Of a stretch of 32,838 nt of DNA, positions 9,315 to 16,863 are shown one piece after another. The notes under the pieces are model-generated. The model searched no databases, had not been told where the DNA came from, and was given only the letters and a program-made list of their open reading frames with translations. Source of the DNA: JAVVRI01 sp036654795 (lineage in GTDB: Bacteria; Bacteroidota; Bacteroidia; Bacteroidales; Tannerellaceae); assembly GCA_036654795.1 (NCBI GenBank), contig JAVVRI010000008.1, positions 1-32,838 on the forward strand, given 5' to 3'. A program made the translations under genes and the position numbers. How positions within the stretch are numbered: the first letter of the stretch is position 1; each line of letters opens with the position of its first letter.

Positions 9315-9881
9315 CTATTGTTTCACCAAGAAACACATCAATAGTGGTAAATAATCTTTCAACGCAACACGAAGGACCTTCAAGGCTTTGGTTATATGAA
9401 ATTCGACCGCTTTTGTAGAAAGTCCCAATGCCTCAGCTATTTCTTTATGGCTTTGATTGTCGTATCGACTCCTGATAAATATCTCACGAGTTTGTTCCGG
9501 AACGGTGGCTAACGTTTTATCTACCAAAGATTGGAGTTCATCAGAGAAAATTCTTTCTGGGTTGCAGGCCTCCAGAGTAGCTATACGCAAATTTAACTTT
9601 CTGGTTTCGTTGTTCTTCGTAAATTCAACAAAATCCTCCTGAATATGCATCCGGCGCAAATGATCCAGACATTTGTGCTTGATGACGGTAAGTATATAGG
9701 CAAGTATGTTTGAATGAGAATCGAGCTTCTTTCTGTTTTCCCAATAATACATCAAACCTTCTACAACGATATCTTCGGCTATCATATCATCGTCCACATA
9801 CGTCCTTGCAAAGTGAACAAAACGTCCTTTGTAGTTCGTAAATATGCTATTAAAAGTCTGAATATCATCAGTTTCATTCAT
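9315..9881 (-). CDS. ECF-family RNA polymerase sigma-70 factor
   Basis: The product has 188 residues from the ATG at 9881. Sigma-70 region 2 is near residues 10-80 (FTNYKGRFVHFARTYVDDDM, AEDIVVEGLMYYWENR, SNILAYILTVIKHKCLDHLR) and region 4 near 125-180 (TLATVPEQTREIFIRSRYDN, HKEIAEALGLSTKAVEFHIT). It has the length and two-domain make-up of Bacteroidota ECF factors paired with FecR. The frame stays open to 9965, but those extra 28 residues (MHIVNVFHTQSV...) are hydrophobic and atypical and would overlap the presumed promoter, so I chose 9881. It should be released from FecR when SusC binds its ligand, and then transcribe susCD. A 9-bp inverted repeat 37 bp upstream is a candidate control site. 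Confidence 0.92.
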   Translation of the reverse strand: MNETDDIQTFNSIFTNYKGRFVHFARTYVDDDMIAEDIVVEGLMYYWENRKKLDSHSNILAYILTVIKHKCLDHLRRMHIQEDFVEFTKNNETRKLNLRIATLEACNPERIFSDELQSLVDKTLATVPEQTREIFIRSRYDNQSHKEIAEALGLSTKAVEFHITKALKVLRVALKDYLPLLMCFLVKQ

Positions 9882-9912
9882 AATAATAGATCTAATGGGC
9901 AATAAAGATAAA

Positions 9913-9943
9913 CAAAAATACACAAATTGCACACTTTGTGTAT
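9913..9943 (-). promoter_or_regulatory. Inverted repeat and -7 box upstream of the ECF sigma gene
   Basis: ATACACAAA (9918-9926) and TTTGTGTAT (9935-9943) form a perfect 9-bp inverted repeat with an 8-bp spacer. On the minus strand, TATTTTTG (positions 9920 to 9913) matches the Bacteroidota -7 consensus TAnnTTTG and overlaps one arm by three bases. No good -33 box is visible. The geometry suits a dimeric regulator site at the sigma promoter, about 25 nt before the leader would begin. Confidence 0.5.
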
Positions 9944-10137
9944 GAAAAACATTAACTATATGCACTAAAACGGCAAGCTCTGTTGCGAGGATTGTCGTCT
10001 TTTGATGCAGTACATAGCCATTCGTTGCGTCTTATACCCCAACCACTGATGACTACATAGAGCGCAAACGAACAAATTCCTATTCCCTCTTCGTAAAGAG
10101 ATGCAAGGGCTTTCGTCCTTTCTTCGTATCCAAATCT

Positions 10138-10221
10138 ATTATCGACGTCCTCGTTTATATTATCGACGTCCTCATTTATATTATTGACGCCCTCGATAAT
10201 ATAATTGACGCCCTCGATAAC
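10138..10221. repeat. Tandem repeat, 4 x 21 bp
   Basis: Four consecutive 21-bp units start at 10138, 10159, 10180 and 10201. The consensus is near ATTATCGACGTCCTCGTTTAT, and units 3 and 4 share TTGACGCCCTCGATAA. Units 1 and 2 differ by one base; units 3 and 4 by two. The unit is a multiple of three, so all frames are preserved through the array. It lies 250-340 bp upstream of the sigma start and about the same distance from the GNAT-like gene. Confidence 0.85.
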
Positions 10222-10326
10222 AACTTTCATACCGTGCAAAGAGAAAGGAGGTAACGAGAAACGTAACAAGATCAAGTATAGAACATGAAACATTAAATAT
10301 ATGAGGCAAGATCAAAAATAAGCCCT

Positions 10327-10334
10327 TACTTTTG
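10327..10334 (+). promoter_or_regulatory. Candidate -7 box TACTTTTG
   Basis: The octamer matches TAnnTTTG and is followed by CAAC, a common context in Bacteroidota promoters. No convincing -33 box lies 19-21 bp upstream. If used, the transcript would have a leader of roughly 120 nt before the GNAT-like gene. Confidence 0.35.
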
Positions 10335-10433
10335 CAACAGCCTCTTCGTAAATCGTGTCTCCTAATGGATTTGTTTGAATCTACGGGGAGGTAATTAATT
10401 CTTATTGATAGAGATGCTATCAAATTAATTGTT

Positions 10434-10441
10434 TAAATTTG
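10434..10441 (+). promoter_or_regulatory. Candidate -7 box TAAATTTG of the GNAT-like gene
   Basis: The octamer is a full match to TAnnTTTG and ends 21 bp before the ATG at 10463, leaving a short leader. The -33 element is weak. This box is the more likely promoter for the GNAT-parE-coaD-S41 run. Confidence 0.45.
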
Positions 10442-10462
10442 CCGTTTAAATATATAGAATCA

Positions 10463-11590
10463 ATGAGCGTTGTAATAAAAGAAATCACCCGGAAGAAAGA
10501 ACTGAAAGAATTTGTTAAATTTAATATCAACCTGTATAAGGAATGTCCGTATCATGTTCCCGGTCTGATAGAAGAAGAGATGGTTACGCTGGATAAAAAG
10601 AAGAATCCGGCTTTCGAAGTATGTGAAGCCGCTTACTTTCTGGCTTACAAAGACGGCTGTGTCGTGGGGCGTATTGCTGCTATTATTAATCGTCAGAGTA
10701 ACGAAGTGTGGAACGTGAAGCACGGTCGCTTTGGTTTTGTGGATTTTATTGATGACGATGAGGTGGTGGATGCCCTTTTTAAGACAGCTGAAGATTGGGC
10801 GAAGGCGAAGGGTATGACCGCGATGCACGGGCCAATGGGCTTTACTGATATGGATCATGAAGGTATGTTGGTGGAGGGTTTCGACCAATTGGGCACGATG
10901 GCTACTATTTATAATTATCCCTATTATCCAAAGCAACTGACGCGCCTAGGCTACAATAAAGATCAAGACTGGCACGAGTTTAAAATCTATATCCCAGAAG
11001 CAGTACCCGAAAAGCACCTCCGTATTGGTGAAATTGTAAAGAAGAAGTACGGCCTCAAAACCTTGAAGTTTAAATCGACTAAAGAGATATGGCCGTATGC
11101 GCGTAAGATATTCGAAACGCTGAATACAGCCTATGCACCCCTTTATAGCTTTTCCCCGCTGACCGACCATCAGATTGATTACTATGTGAATATGTATATA
11201 CCTATGATTCGCCTCGATCTTGTTACGCTGATTGTGCGTGAAGAGGACGACGTGGTGGTTGGTTTTGGTATCTCGTTGCCTAGTTTGGCATTGGCTATGA
11301 AGAAGGCGAAAGGACATATGTTTCCCTTTGGCTGGATTTATCTGCTGAAAGCGCTGAAGACGAAGCCACGGGTGATCGACCTTTACCTGACGGGCGTCTT
11401 ACCGGAGTATCAGAGTAAAGGGGTGAATGCTTTGTTGTTTAACGATCTGATCCCGATCTACCAAGGTTTGGGCGTTGAGTATGCCGAGAGCAATCCCGAA
11501 CTGGAAACCAATAGCGCCGTGCAGGCACAATGGGATTATTTCAAACGTGAACAGCACAAGGCGCGTCGAGCCTTCATTAAGTCAATTTAA
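10463..11590 (+). CDS. GNAT-fold N-acetyltransferase-like protein, function unknown
   Basis: The protein has 375 residues from the ATG at 10463; the longer frame opens with a TTG at 10439 inside the promoter box and is unlikely. The N-terminal half (VIKEITRKKELKEFVKFNINLYKECPYHVPG) and segments such as AAYFLAYKDGCVVGRIAAIIN and HGPMGFTDMDHEGMLVEGFD are typical of a conserved Bacteroidota family usually labelled GNAT or hypothetical. The C-terminal part (VIDLYLTGVLPEYQSKGVNALLF...YAESNPELETNSAV) resembles GNAT motif A, where YQSKGVNALL takes the place of the acetyl-CoA-binding Q/RxxGxG/A loop. It has no signal peptide or membrane segment, so it is cytosolic. The substrate is unknown. It lies 52 bp upstream of parE on the same strand and may be co-transcribed. 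Confidence 0.75.
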   Translation: MSVVIKEITRKKELKEFVKFNINLYKECPYHVPGLIEEEMVTLDKKKNPAFEVCEAAYFLAYKDGCVVGRIAAIINRQSNEVWNVKHGRFGFVDFIDDDEVVDALFKTAEDWAKAKGMTAMHGPMGFTDMDHEGMLVEGFDQLGTMATIYNYPYYPKQLTRLGYNKDQDWHEFKIYIPEAVPEKHLRIGEIVKKKYGLKTLKFKSTKEIWPYARKIFETLNTAYAPLYSFSPLTDHQIDYYVNMYIPMIRLDLVTLIVREEDDVVVGFGISLPSLALAMKKAKGHMFPFGWIYLLKALKTKPRVIDLYLTGVLPEYQSKGVNALLFNDLIPIYQGLGVEYAESNPELETNSAVQAQWDYFKREQHKARRAFIKSI

Positions 11591-11603
11591 AAAGTAACCT
11601 CGG

Positions 11604-11639
11604 ATAATTGTCTATTGTCAATTGTCCATTGTCAATGAA
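11604..11639. repeat. TTGTCAAT-rich intergenic repeat, left of parE
   Basis: A run of near-identical units (ATTGTCTATTGTCAATTGTC, then CATTGTCAAT) fills the gap between the GNAT-like stop and the parE start. Its inverse, built of TTGACAAT units, appears after parE. Such short TTGTCAATT arrays occur between genes in many Bacteroidales; their role is unknown. Confidence 0.55.
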
Positions 11640-11642
11640 TAT

Positions 11643-13517
11643 ATGGATGAACTGAATTCTACACAACAACAGCAGACGGCGTACAACGATGACGATATAA
11701 AGACACTGGACTGGATGGAGCATATCCGTCGGCGTCCCGGTATGTATATTGGTAAATTAGGTGACGGAGGTTATCCCGATGATGGTATTTATGTGCTGCT
11801 GAAAGAGGTGTTGGATAACTCCATCGATGAATACATGATGGGGTATGGCCGAACTATCGAAGTTACGGTAGCTGAAGGTACGGTTGCCGTGCGCGACTTT
11901 GGTCGTGGAGTGCCGCTTGGTAAGGTGGTGGATGTGTCCAGTAAAATGAATACCGGTGCAAAGTACGACAGCAAAGCCTTTAAGAAGTCCGTCGGCCTGA
12001 ATGGTGTCGGCATTAAGGCGGTGAACGCCCTGAGTAGCTATTTCCTGATTACTGCTTTTCGCGATGGCGAATGTAAGCGCGTGGAATACAGCCGTGCGCT
12101 GGTCTCTGCCGAGTCGGAAATAGAACCCTCCGATGAGCCGAATGGTACGTTGGTGTACTTCGTTCCCGACAAAGAAATCTTTAAAGAATATACCTACAAG
12201 GATGAGTTTATTGAAAGTCTGCTCAAAAACTATGTCTTTCTGAACTCCGGTCTGACGATTATATATAATGGCAAGAAGTTCCATTCAAAGAACGGTCTGG
12301 TCGACTTGCTAAACGAGAATATGACGACTGAGCCGCTCTATCCTATTATCCATCTGAAGGGTGAGGATATCGAGTTGGTCATCACGCATAGCAACCAGTA
12401 TGGCGAAGAGTATTATTCCTTCGTAAACGGGCAATACACAACACAGGGCGGTACGCACCTCTCTGCTTTTCGCGAGGCTGTTACCCGTGTGATTAAAGAG
12501 TATTATAACAAAAATTTCGAATACTCCGACATTCGTGCCGGCATCGTGGCTGCTATCAGCATCAAGGTGGAAGAGCCTGTATTCGAAAGCCAGACTAAAA
12601 CAAAGCTGGGCTCGAAGGATATTGGTCCCGAAGGTCCGTCTGTGGGCAAGTTTATCGGCGACTTTATCAAGAAGGAGTTGGATAATTACCTGCATAAAAA
12701 TATTGATACATCCGAAGCCCTGCTTCGTAAGATATTAGATGCCGAGAAGGAGCGCAAGGCCATTGCCGGCGTAACCAAACTAGCGCGCGAACGTGCTAAA
12801 AAGGCCAATCTGCACAACAAGAAGCTGCGCGACTGCCGCGTCCACCTAAATGACCCGAAGGGTGAGCTGATGGAGGATAGTAGTATCTTTATCACTGAGG
12901 GCGATTCGGCCAGCGGCTCCATAACGAAAAGTCGCGATCCGAACCTGCAAGCCGTCTTTAGTCTTCGTGGTAAGCCGCTCAATAGTTACGGACTGACGAA
13001 GAAGATTGTCTATGAAAATGAGGAATTCAACCTCCTGCAAGCTGCGCTCAACATTGAAGATGGATTGGACGGGCTGCGTTATAACAAGGTAATTATTGCT
13101 ACCGATGCCGATGTGGACGGCATGCACATTCGCCTTCTGCTGATCACTTTCTTTTTGCAGTTCTTTCCTGACCTGATCAAGCGTAACCACGTCTACATCT
13201 TGCAAACACCGCTTTTTCGTGTGCGAAACAAGCAGAAGACTTTCTATTGCTATAGTGAAGAAGAGCGTCTGGCAGCCATGGCAGCAGTGGGCAAGAACCC
13301 GGAAATTACACGATTCAAAGGCTTGGGCGAGATTTCACCCGACGAGTTTAAGCACTTTATAGGCAAGGATATCCGCCTTGACCCCGTAACGATGAAGAAG
13401 GAAGATCTTGTAAAGGATATGCTGGAGTTCTATATGGGTAAAAACACCATGGAGAGGCAGAACTTTATCATTGATAACTTGGTTGTGGAAGAAGACATTG
13501 TGACAATTGATAATTGA
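11643..13517 (+). CDS. parE: DNA topoisomerase IV subunit B (ParE)
   Basis: This is the ATPase subunit of the type IIA topoisomerase that decatenates daughter chromosomes; it works with ParC, which is not in this window. The protein has 624 residues from the ATG at 11643. The GHKL ATPase site has EVLDNSIDE (about 55-63), DFGRGVPLG and GLNGVGIKAVNALS (about 118-131). The Toprim domain has ITEGDSASGS (near 417) and ATDADVDGMHIR (near 487) with the metal-binding acidic residues, followed by RFKGLGEISPDEF. There is no GyrB-type insertion, and coaD plus an S41 protease follow, which fits parE better than gyrB, though GyrB cannot be fully excluded without alignment. A TTG at 11622 would extend it by seven residues but lies inside the intergenic repeat. 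Confidence 0.88.
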   Translation: MDELNSTQQQQTAYNDDDIKTLDWMEHIRRRPGMYIGKLGDGGYPDDGIYVLLKEVLDNSIDEYMMGYGRTIEVTVAEGTVAVRDFGRGVPLGKVVDVSSKMNTGAKYDSKAFKKSVGLNGVGIKAVNALSSYFLITAFRDGECKRVEYSRALVSAESEIEPSDEPNGTLVYFVPDKEIFKEYTYKDEFIESLLKNYVFLNSGLTIIYNGKKFHSKNGLVDLLNENMTTEPLYPIIHLKGEDIELVITHSNQYGEEYYSFVNGQYTTQGGTHLSAFREAVTRVIKEYYNKNFEYSDIRAGIVAAISIKVEEPVFESQTKTKLGSKDIGPEGPSVGKFIGDFIKKELDNYLHKNIDTSEALLRKILDAEKERKAIAGVTKLARERAKKANLHNKKLRDCRVHLNDPKGELMEDSSIFITEGDSASGSITKSRDPNLQAVFSLRGKPLNSYGLTKKIVYENEEFNLLQAALNIEDGLDGLRYNKVIIATDADVDGMHIRLLLITFFLQFFPDLIKRNHVYILQTPLFRVRNKQKTFYCYSEEERLAAMAAVGKNPEITRFKGLGEISPDEFKHFIGKDIRLDPVTMKKEDLVKDMLEFYMGKNTMERQNFIIDNLVVEEDIVTIDN

Positions 13518-13533
13518 TGATTGACAATTATAA
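13498..13533. repeat. TTGACAAT-rich repeat, right of parE
   Basis: The units (TTGTGACAATTGATAATTGA then TGATTGACAATTATAA) are the inverse of the array upstream of parE. The repeat begins inside the last codons of parE (encoding VTIDN) and runs into the spacer before coaD, so it appears to supply the parE stop codon. Confidence 0.5.
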
Positions 13534-13558
13534 GACCAACAAACAATAAACTTAGAAC

Positions 13559-14083
13559 ATGGATACAGATAATAATGCTGCAAATATAGGCGCGGTCGGT
13601 GAAAGTTCTCCCAATTGTGGGCTAAAGAAGCGTATTGCGCTCTTTCCCGGCACTTTCGATCCTTTCACGATAGGCCATCAGTCTTTGGTGACGCGCGGAC
13701 TTACGTTGGTCGATGAAATTATCGTGTCCATCGGCATAAACGAAAAGAAGCTTACTTACTTCTCGTTGGAGAAACGGATGGAAGCAATTCGTTGCCTATA
13801 CAAGAATGACCCGCGGGTGAAGGTGATGGAGTATAACTCGCTGACTGTCGACTTTGCCAAAGAGGTGGGGGCGCAGTTCATTCTGCGTGGCATCCGTACC
13901 GTCAATGACTTTGAATATGAAAAGAGCATTGCGGACGTGAATCGTATTTTGACAGGCATCGAGACCTTTATCCTTTTTACGGAGCCGGAACACACACATA
14001 TCAGTTCCAGCATCGTACGCGAACTGCTCCGATATGGCAAAGATATCTCTTCGTTTGTACCGAAAGAGACAGAATTATATTGA
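13559..14083 (+). CDS. coaD: Phosphopantetheine adenylyltransferase (CoaD)
   Basis: This cytosolic enzyme transfers AMP from ATP to 4'-phosphopantetheine, forming dephospho-CoA, the penultimate step of coenzyme A synthesis. The 174-residue protein has the nucleotidyltransferase signature GTFDPFTIGH (TIGH at 37-40), the conserved RGIR (110-113) with ND.EYE following, and the second signature ISSSIVRE (148-155). It carries about 22 extra residues at the N-terminus (MDTDNNAANIGAVGE...) compared with the usual start near KKRIALFPGTFDP. I see no ATG closer to the domain, so the extension appears real or the true start is non-standard. The spacing is 41 bp after parE and 20 bp before the S41 protease gene, consistent with one operon. 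Confidence 0.95.
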   Translation: MDTDNNAANIGAVGESSPNCGLKKRIALFPGTFDPFTIGHQSLVTRGLTLVDEIIVSIGINEKKLTYFSLEKRMEAIRCLYKNDPRVKVMEYNSLTVDFAKEVGAQFILRGIRTVNDFEYEKSIADVNRILTGIETFILFTEPEHTHISSSIVRELLRYGKDISSFVPKETELY

Positions 14084-14103
14084 ACGATTGAAATGAATAG
14101 AAG

Positions 14104-15693
14104 ATGAAACAATTTGTATTAGCTCTGCTGCTTGCGGCAGTTACGGCTACCCAAGCGGGAGCTCAGAAGGTGAATCAGGATGCACGAAAACTGTCGATGG
14201 CACTCTATGCAATCACAAATCTATATGTAGACGATACGAACGAAAGCAAACTTGTGCAAGATGCGATTGTCGGTATGCTTGAAAAGCTCGACCCTCACTC
14301 AACCTATATGGATCCGGAGGAGACAAAGGAGATGACTGAGCCTTTACAGGGTAACTTCGACGGCATCGGCATCCAGTTTAATATGCTGACGGATACTCTT
14401 TACGTGATACAGGTAATCCCCGGAGGCCCTTCCGAAAAGGTAGGTCTGATGGCTGGAGACCGTATTATTATGGTGGACGACACCCTTGTGGCCGGCGTAA
14501 AGATAAAAAACAACGACATCATGCGCCGCCTGCGTGGTCCGAAGGGTACGGTTGTACGTATCGGCGTGTTACGCAACAAAGACCCGAAGTTGATCGACTT
14601 TACGATCACTCGTGGTAAGATTCCGGTGTATAGCTTGGATGCTGCTTTCATGGCCGACAAGACGACCGGATACATCAAACTGAACCGCTTTGCCGCCTCG
14701 TCTACCGAGGAGTTTCGCGAAGCGCTTGCCAAACTGAAGAAGCAGGGAATGCAGAACCTGATACTCGACTTGCAAGGCAATGGCGGTGGTTATCTGAATA
14801 TTGCTATCGACTTGGCCGATGAGTTCCTGAGCAAGGACAAGCTAATTGTCTATACCGAAGGTAGCAAGCAGCCACGCGAGGATGCCAACGCTTCTACGCG
14901 AGGTGGTTTCGAAACCGGTCGCTTGGTGGTATTGGTAGACGAGTCTAGCGCAAGTGCAAGCGAAATCCTCTCCGGAGCTGTGCAGGACTGGGATCGTGGT
15001 GTGATACTCGGCCGCCGTACTTTTGGAAAGGGACTGGTGCAGAAGCCGATACCCATGCCCGATGGCTCTATGATCCGTCTGACCGTCTCCCGTTACTATA
15101 CCCCGACCGGTCGTTGCATCCAGAAACCGTACGAGAATGGCAAGATGGAGAGTTACCAGCACGACCTGATAGACCGCTATAACAAGGGCGAATTGATGAG
15201 TGCCGACAGCATCCACTTCCCTGACTCGATGAAGTATCATACGCTGGTGAACAAACGCATTGTTTACGGTGGAGGTGGCATTATGCCCGACATCTTTATC
15301 CCTGTGGACACTGCCCGTTACACCAACTACCACCGCGATGTCGTGGCTACCGGATTGGTGAACCGTATTGCGATGGACTATCTGGATAAGAACCGTGCCG
15401 AGATGCAGAAGAAATACGCCAAGTTCAGCCGCTACAAGAGCGATTTCGAAGTGCCGGAAGAGACGATGAAACAGCTCGTCACCCTAGCCGGAGAAGAGAA
15501 GATAACCTTCAACGAAGAGCAATATAACCGTTCGAAACCCCTCATCATGCTTCAGATCAAAGCGCTTATTGCTCGCGACCTGTACGAGATGGCAGAGTAT
15601 TTTCAGGTTATCAACGACGACAACCCCAGCTATCAAGAGGCTCTTCTCATCATCAACGATCCTGAACGTTACGAGAAGGCGCTTACGAAGTAA
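14104..15693 (+). CDS. S41-family C-terminal processing peptidase (tail-specific protease)
   Basis: This is a periplasmic serine protease of 529 residues. Residues 1-20 are a signal peptide ending AGA. An N-terminal helical region contains LDPHSTYMDPEE. A PDZ domain spans about 80-165 (GNFDGIGIQFNM, VIQVIPGGPSEKVGLMAGD) and the peptidase core about 170-345 (GYIKLNRFAASSTEEF, LILDLQGNGGGYLNIAI). The expected Ser/Lys dyad is Ser284 in SSASASEILSGA and Lys309 in RTFGKGLVQ, 25 residues apart as in Prc/CtpB. The C-terminal 180 residues are helical and family-typical. In this family the PDZ domain gates the active site and recognises C-terminal tails. The physiological substrate is not predictable from the sequence. 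It is the third gene of the parE-coaD-S41 run. Confidence 0.92.
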   Translation: MKQFVLALLLAAVTATQAGAQKVNQDARKLSMALYAITNLYVDDTNESKLVQDAIVGMLEKLDPHSTYMDPEETKEMTEPLQGNFDGIGIQFNMLTDTLYVIQVIPGGPSEKVGLMAGDRIIMVDDTLVAGVKIKNNDIMRRLRGPKGTVVRIGVLRNKDPKLIDFTITRGKIPVYSLDAAFMADKTTGYIKLNRFAASSTEEFREALAKLKKQGMQNLILDLQGNGGGYLNIAIDLADEFLSKDKLIVYTEGSKQPREDANASTRGGFETGRLVVLVDESSASASEILSGAVQDWDRGVILGRRTFGKGLVQKPIPMPDGSMIRLTVSRYYTPTGRCIQKPYENGKMESYQHDLIDRYNKGELMSADSIHFPDSMKYHTLVNKRIVYGGGGIMPDIFIPVDTARYTNYHRDVVATGLVNRIAMDYLDKNRAEMQKKYAKFSRYKSDFEVPEETMKQLVTLAGEEKITFNEEQYNRSKPLIMLQIKALIARDLYEMAEYFQVINDDNPSYQEALLIINDPERYEKALTK

Positions 15694-15752
15694 ATATCCG
15701 CTTCTTTTTGCAATGTTTCCGTGCACATCGTGATTAATTGCAAATAAACTGT

Positions 15753-15760
15753 TACTTTTG
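15753..15760 (+). promoter_or_regulatory. Candidate -7 box TACTTTTG of the uronate operon
   Basis: A full match to TAnnTTTG, followed by CATACC, sits 26 bp upstream of the kdgK start in the only sizable gap before it. The -33 box is weak (a TTG occurs only 12 bp upstream). It probably drives kdgK-kdgA-uxaC. No regulator gene lies next to the operon in this window. Confidence 0.45.
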
Positions 15761-15786
15761 CATACCTACTAATAGACATTGTACGT

Positions 15787-16830
15787 ATGGAAAAGAAAGT
15801 AATAACCTTTGGAGAGATCATGCTCCGGCTGGCTACGCCGGGTAATCTCCGTTTCAATCAGTGTAGCGAGTTGAATGCCACTTTTGGCGGCGGCGAGGCA
15901 AATGTTGCCGTGTCGCTGGCCAACTATGGAGTCGCTACCGAGTTTATAACCCGTCTGCCGCATAATGATGTGGCGCGTGCTTGTGTGATGGATTTGCGCA
16001 AATATGGCGTAGGCACGTCACACATTCTTTATGGTGGCGATCGGATGGGGATCTATTTCCTCGAAACCGGTGCTGTTGCGCGTGCCAGCAAAGTGGTATA
16101 CGACCGCGCTCACTCCTCCATATCAACGATACATCGCGGCATGATCGACTGGGACGAGGTGTTTCAAGGCGCCTCTTGGTTCCATTGGACAGGCATCACG
16201 CCTGCTATTTCCGAAGGGGCTGCCGCCGCTTGCCTCGAAGCAATCGAAGCGGCAAACCGCTTAGGGATACCTGTCTCTTGCGACCTCAATTACCGTAAAA
16301 ACCTTTGGCTTTATGGCCACACAGCGGCCGAGATCATGCCCCGTCTGGTTGCCGGATGTGATGTGATTTTGGGTAATGAAGAGGATGCTGAGAAGGTGTT
16401 CGGCATTCGTCCCGAAGGCTTCGACGCAGCCCGGACGGCCGGTGCGGTGGATGCCTCTGCTTTCCGTTCTGTCTGCACGCAGCTGATGGAGCGTTTCCCG
16501 CGTGCCAAGAAGGTGATTATCACCCTGCGCGGCTCTATCAACGCCAACCATAACACGTGGGGCGGCGTTCTTTATGCTGGTGGAAAACTCTATGAATCCC
16601 GCCGTTACGACATTACGCATATCGTGGATCGTGTGGGTGGAGGCGATTCCTTCATGGGCGGTCTTATCTACGGTCTGCTTACTTGGCCGGACGATGAGCA
16701 GCATGCGTTAGACTTTGCCGTAGCAGCCTCGTGCCTGAAACATACCGTTTACGGAGATTATAACCAGGTAACCGTGGACGAGGTAGAAAAACTCATGCAA
16801 GGCGACGGCTCAGGTCGCGTCTCCCGTTAA
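15787..16830 (+). CDS. kdgK: 2-dehydro-3-deoxygluconokinase (KDG kinase), PfkB family
   Basis: The enzyme phosphorylates 2-keto-3-deoxygluconate to KDPG with ATP, in the cytosol. The protein has 347 residues with the PfkB/ribokinase layout: N-terminal GEIMLRLATPGNLRF and substrate-loop GGGEANVAVSLANYG (34-48), SCDLNYRKNLW (164-174) as usual in KDG kinases, NEEDAEKVFG, and the C-terminal signature DRVGGGDSFMGGLIYGL with Asp287 as the expected catalytic base. The anion-hole triplet here is GGGD rather than the usual GAGD, a mild variation. The next gene is the aldolase that uses its product, 33 bp downstream, which supports the assignment over other sugar kinases. Confidence 0.92.
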   Translation: MEKKVITFGEIMLRLATPGNLRFNQCSELNATFGGGEANVAVSLANYGVATEFITRLPHNDVARACVMDLRKYGVGTSHILYGGDRMGIYFLETGAVARASKVVYDRAHSSISTIHRGMIDWDEVFQGASWFHWTGITPAISEGAAAACLEAIEAANRLGIPVSCDLNYRKNLWLYGHTAAEIMPRLVAGCDVILGNEEDAEKVFGIRPEGFDAARTAGAVDASAFRSVCTQLMERFPRAKKVIITLRGSINANHNTWGGVLYAGGKLYESRRYDITHIVDRVGGGDSFMGGLIYGLLTWPDDEQHALDFAVAASCLKHTVYGDYNQVTVDEVEKLMQGDGSGRVSR

Positions 16831-16863
16831 CCGATTCTTCACTCACAAATAAAAAGAATAACT

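Larger units (their letters stand above)
9944..10462. other. Intergenic region between divergent sigma and GNAT-like genes
   Basis: This stretch separates two divergently transcribed genes. It contains a 21-bp tandem repeat, two plus-strand -7-like boxes and no RNA gene that I recognise. Two minus-strand frames cross it (9952-10230 and 10181-10423). The first encodes four repeats of a 7-residue unit followed by a Cys- and Arg-rich tail (WLCTASKDDNPRNRACRFSA), but I see no family, and the repeat can be read without stops in two minus-strand frames, which argues against selection on protein. I leave both uncalled. Confidence 0.5.

Noticed and set aside
10138..10221. CRISPR array
   Set aside because: The 21-bp units are contiguous with no spacers and no cas genes are present.
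9952..10293. Minus-strand frame with 7-residue repeats and a tail WLCTASKDDNPRNRACRFSA
   Set aside because: The open frame is largely a consequence of a 21-bp tandem repeat; another minus-strand frame (10181-10423) is also open across it. No recognisable family or leader, so I describe the repeat rather than call a gene.
10335..10433. Small RNA or riboswitch downstream of the TACTTTTG box
   Set aside because: I see no stable stem pair, conserved riboswitch core or terminator in this stretch; only the promoter-like box remains.
11757..12695. Antisense frames within parE
   Set aside because: They are shadows of conserved GHKL and transducer domains, with no leader or family signal.
14842..15333. 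A 163-codon minus-strand frame opposite the S41 protease
   Set aside because: Antisense shadow of the catalytic domain with no recognisable motifs.
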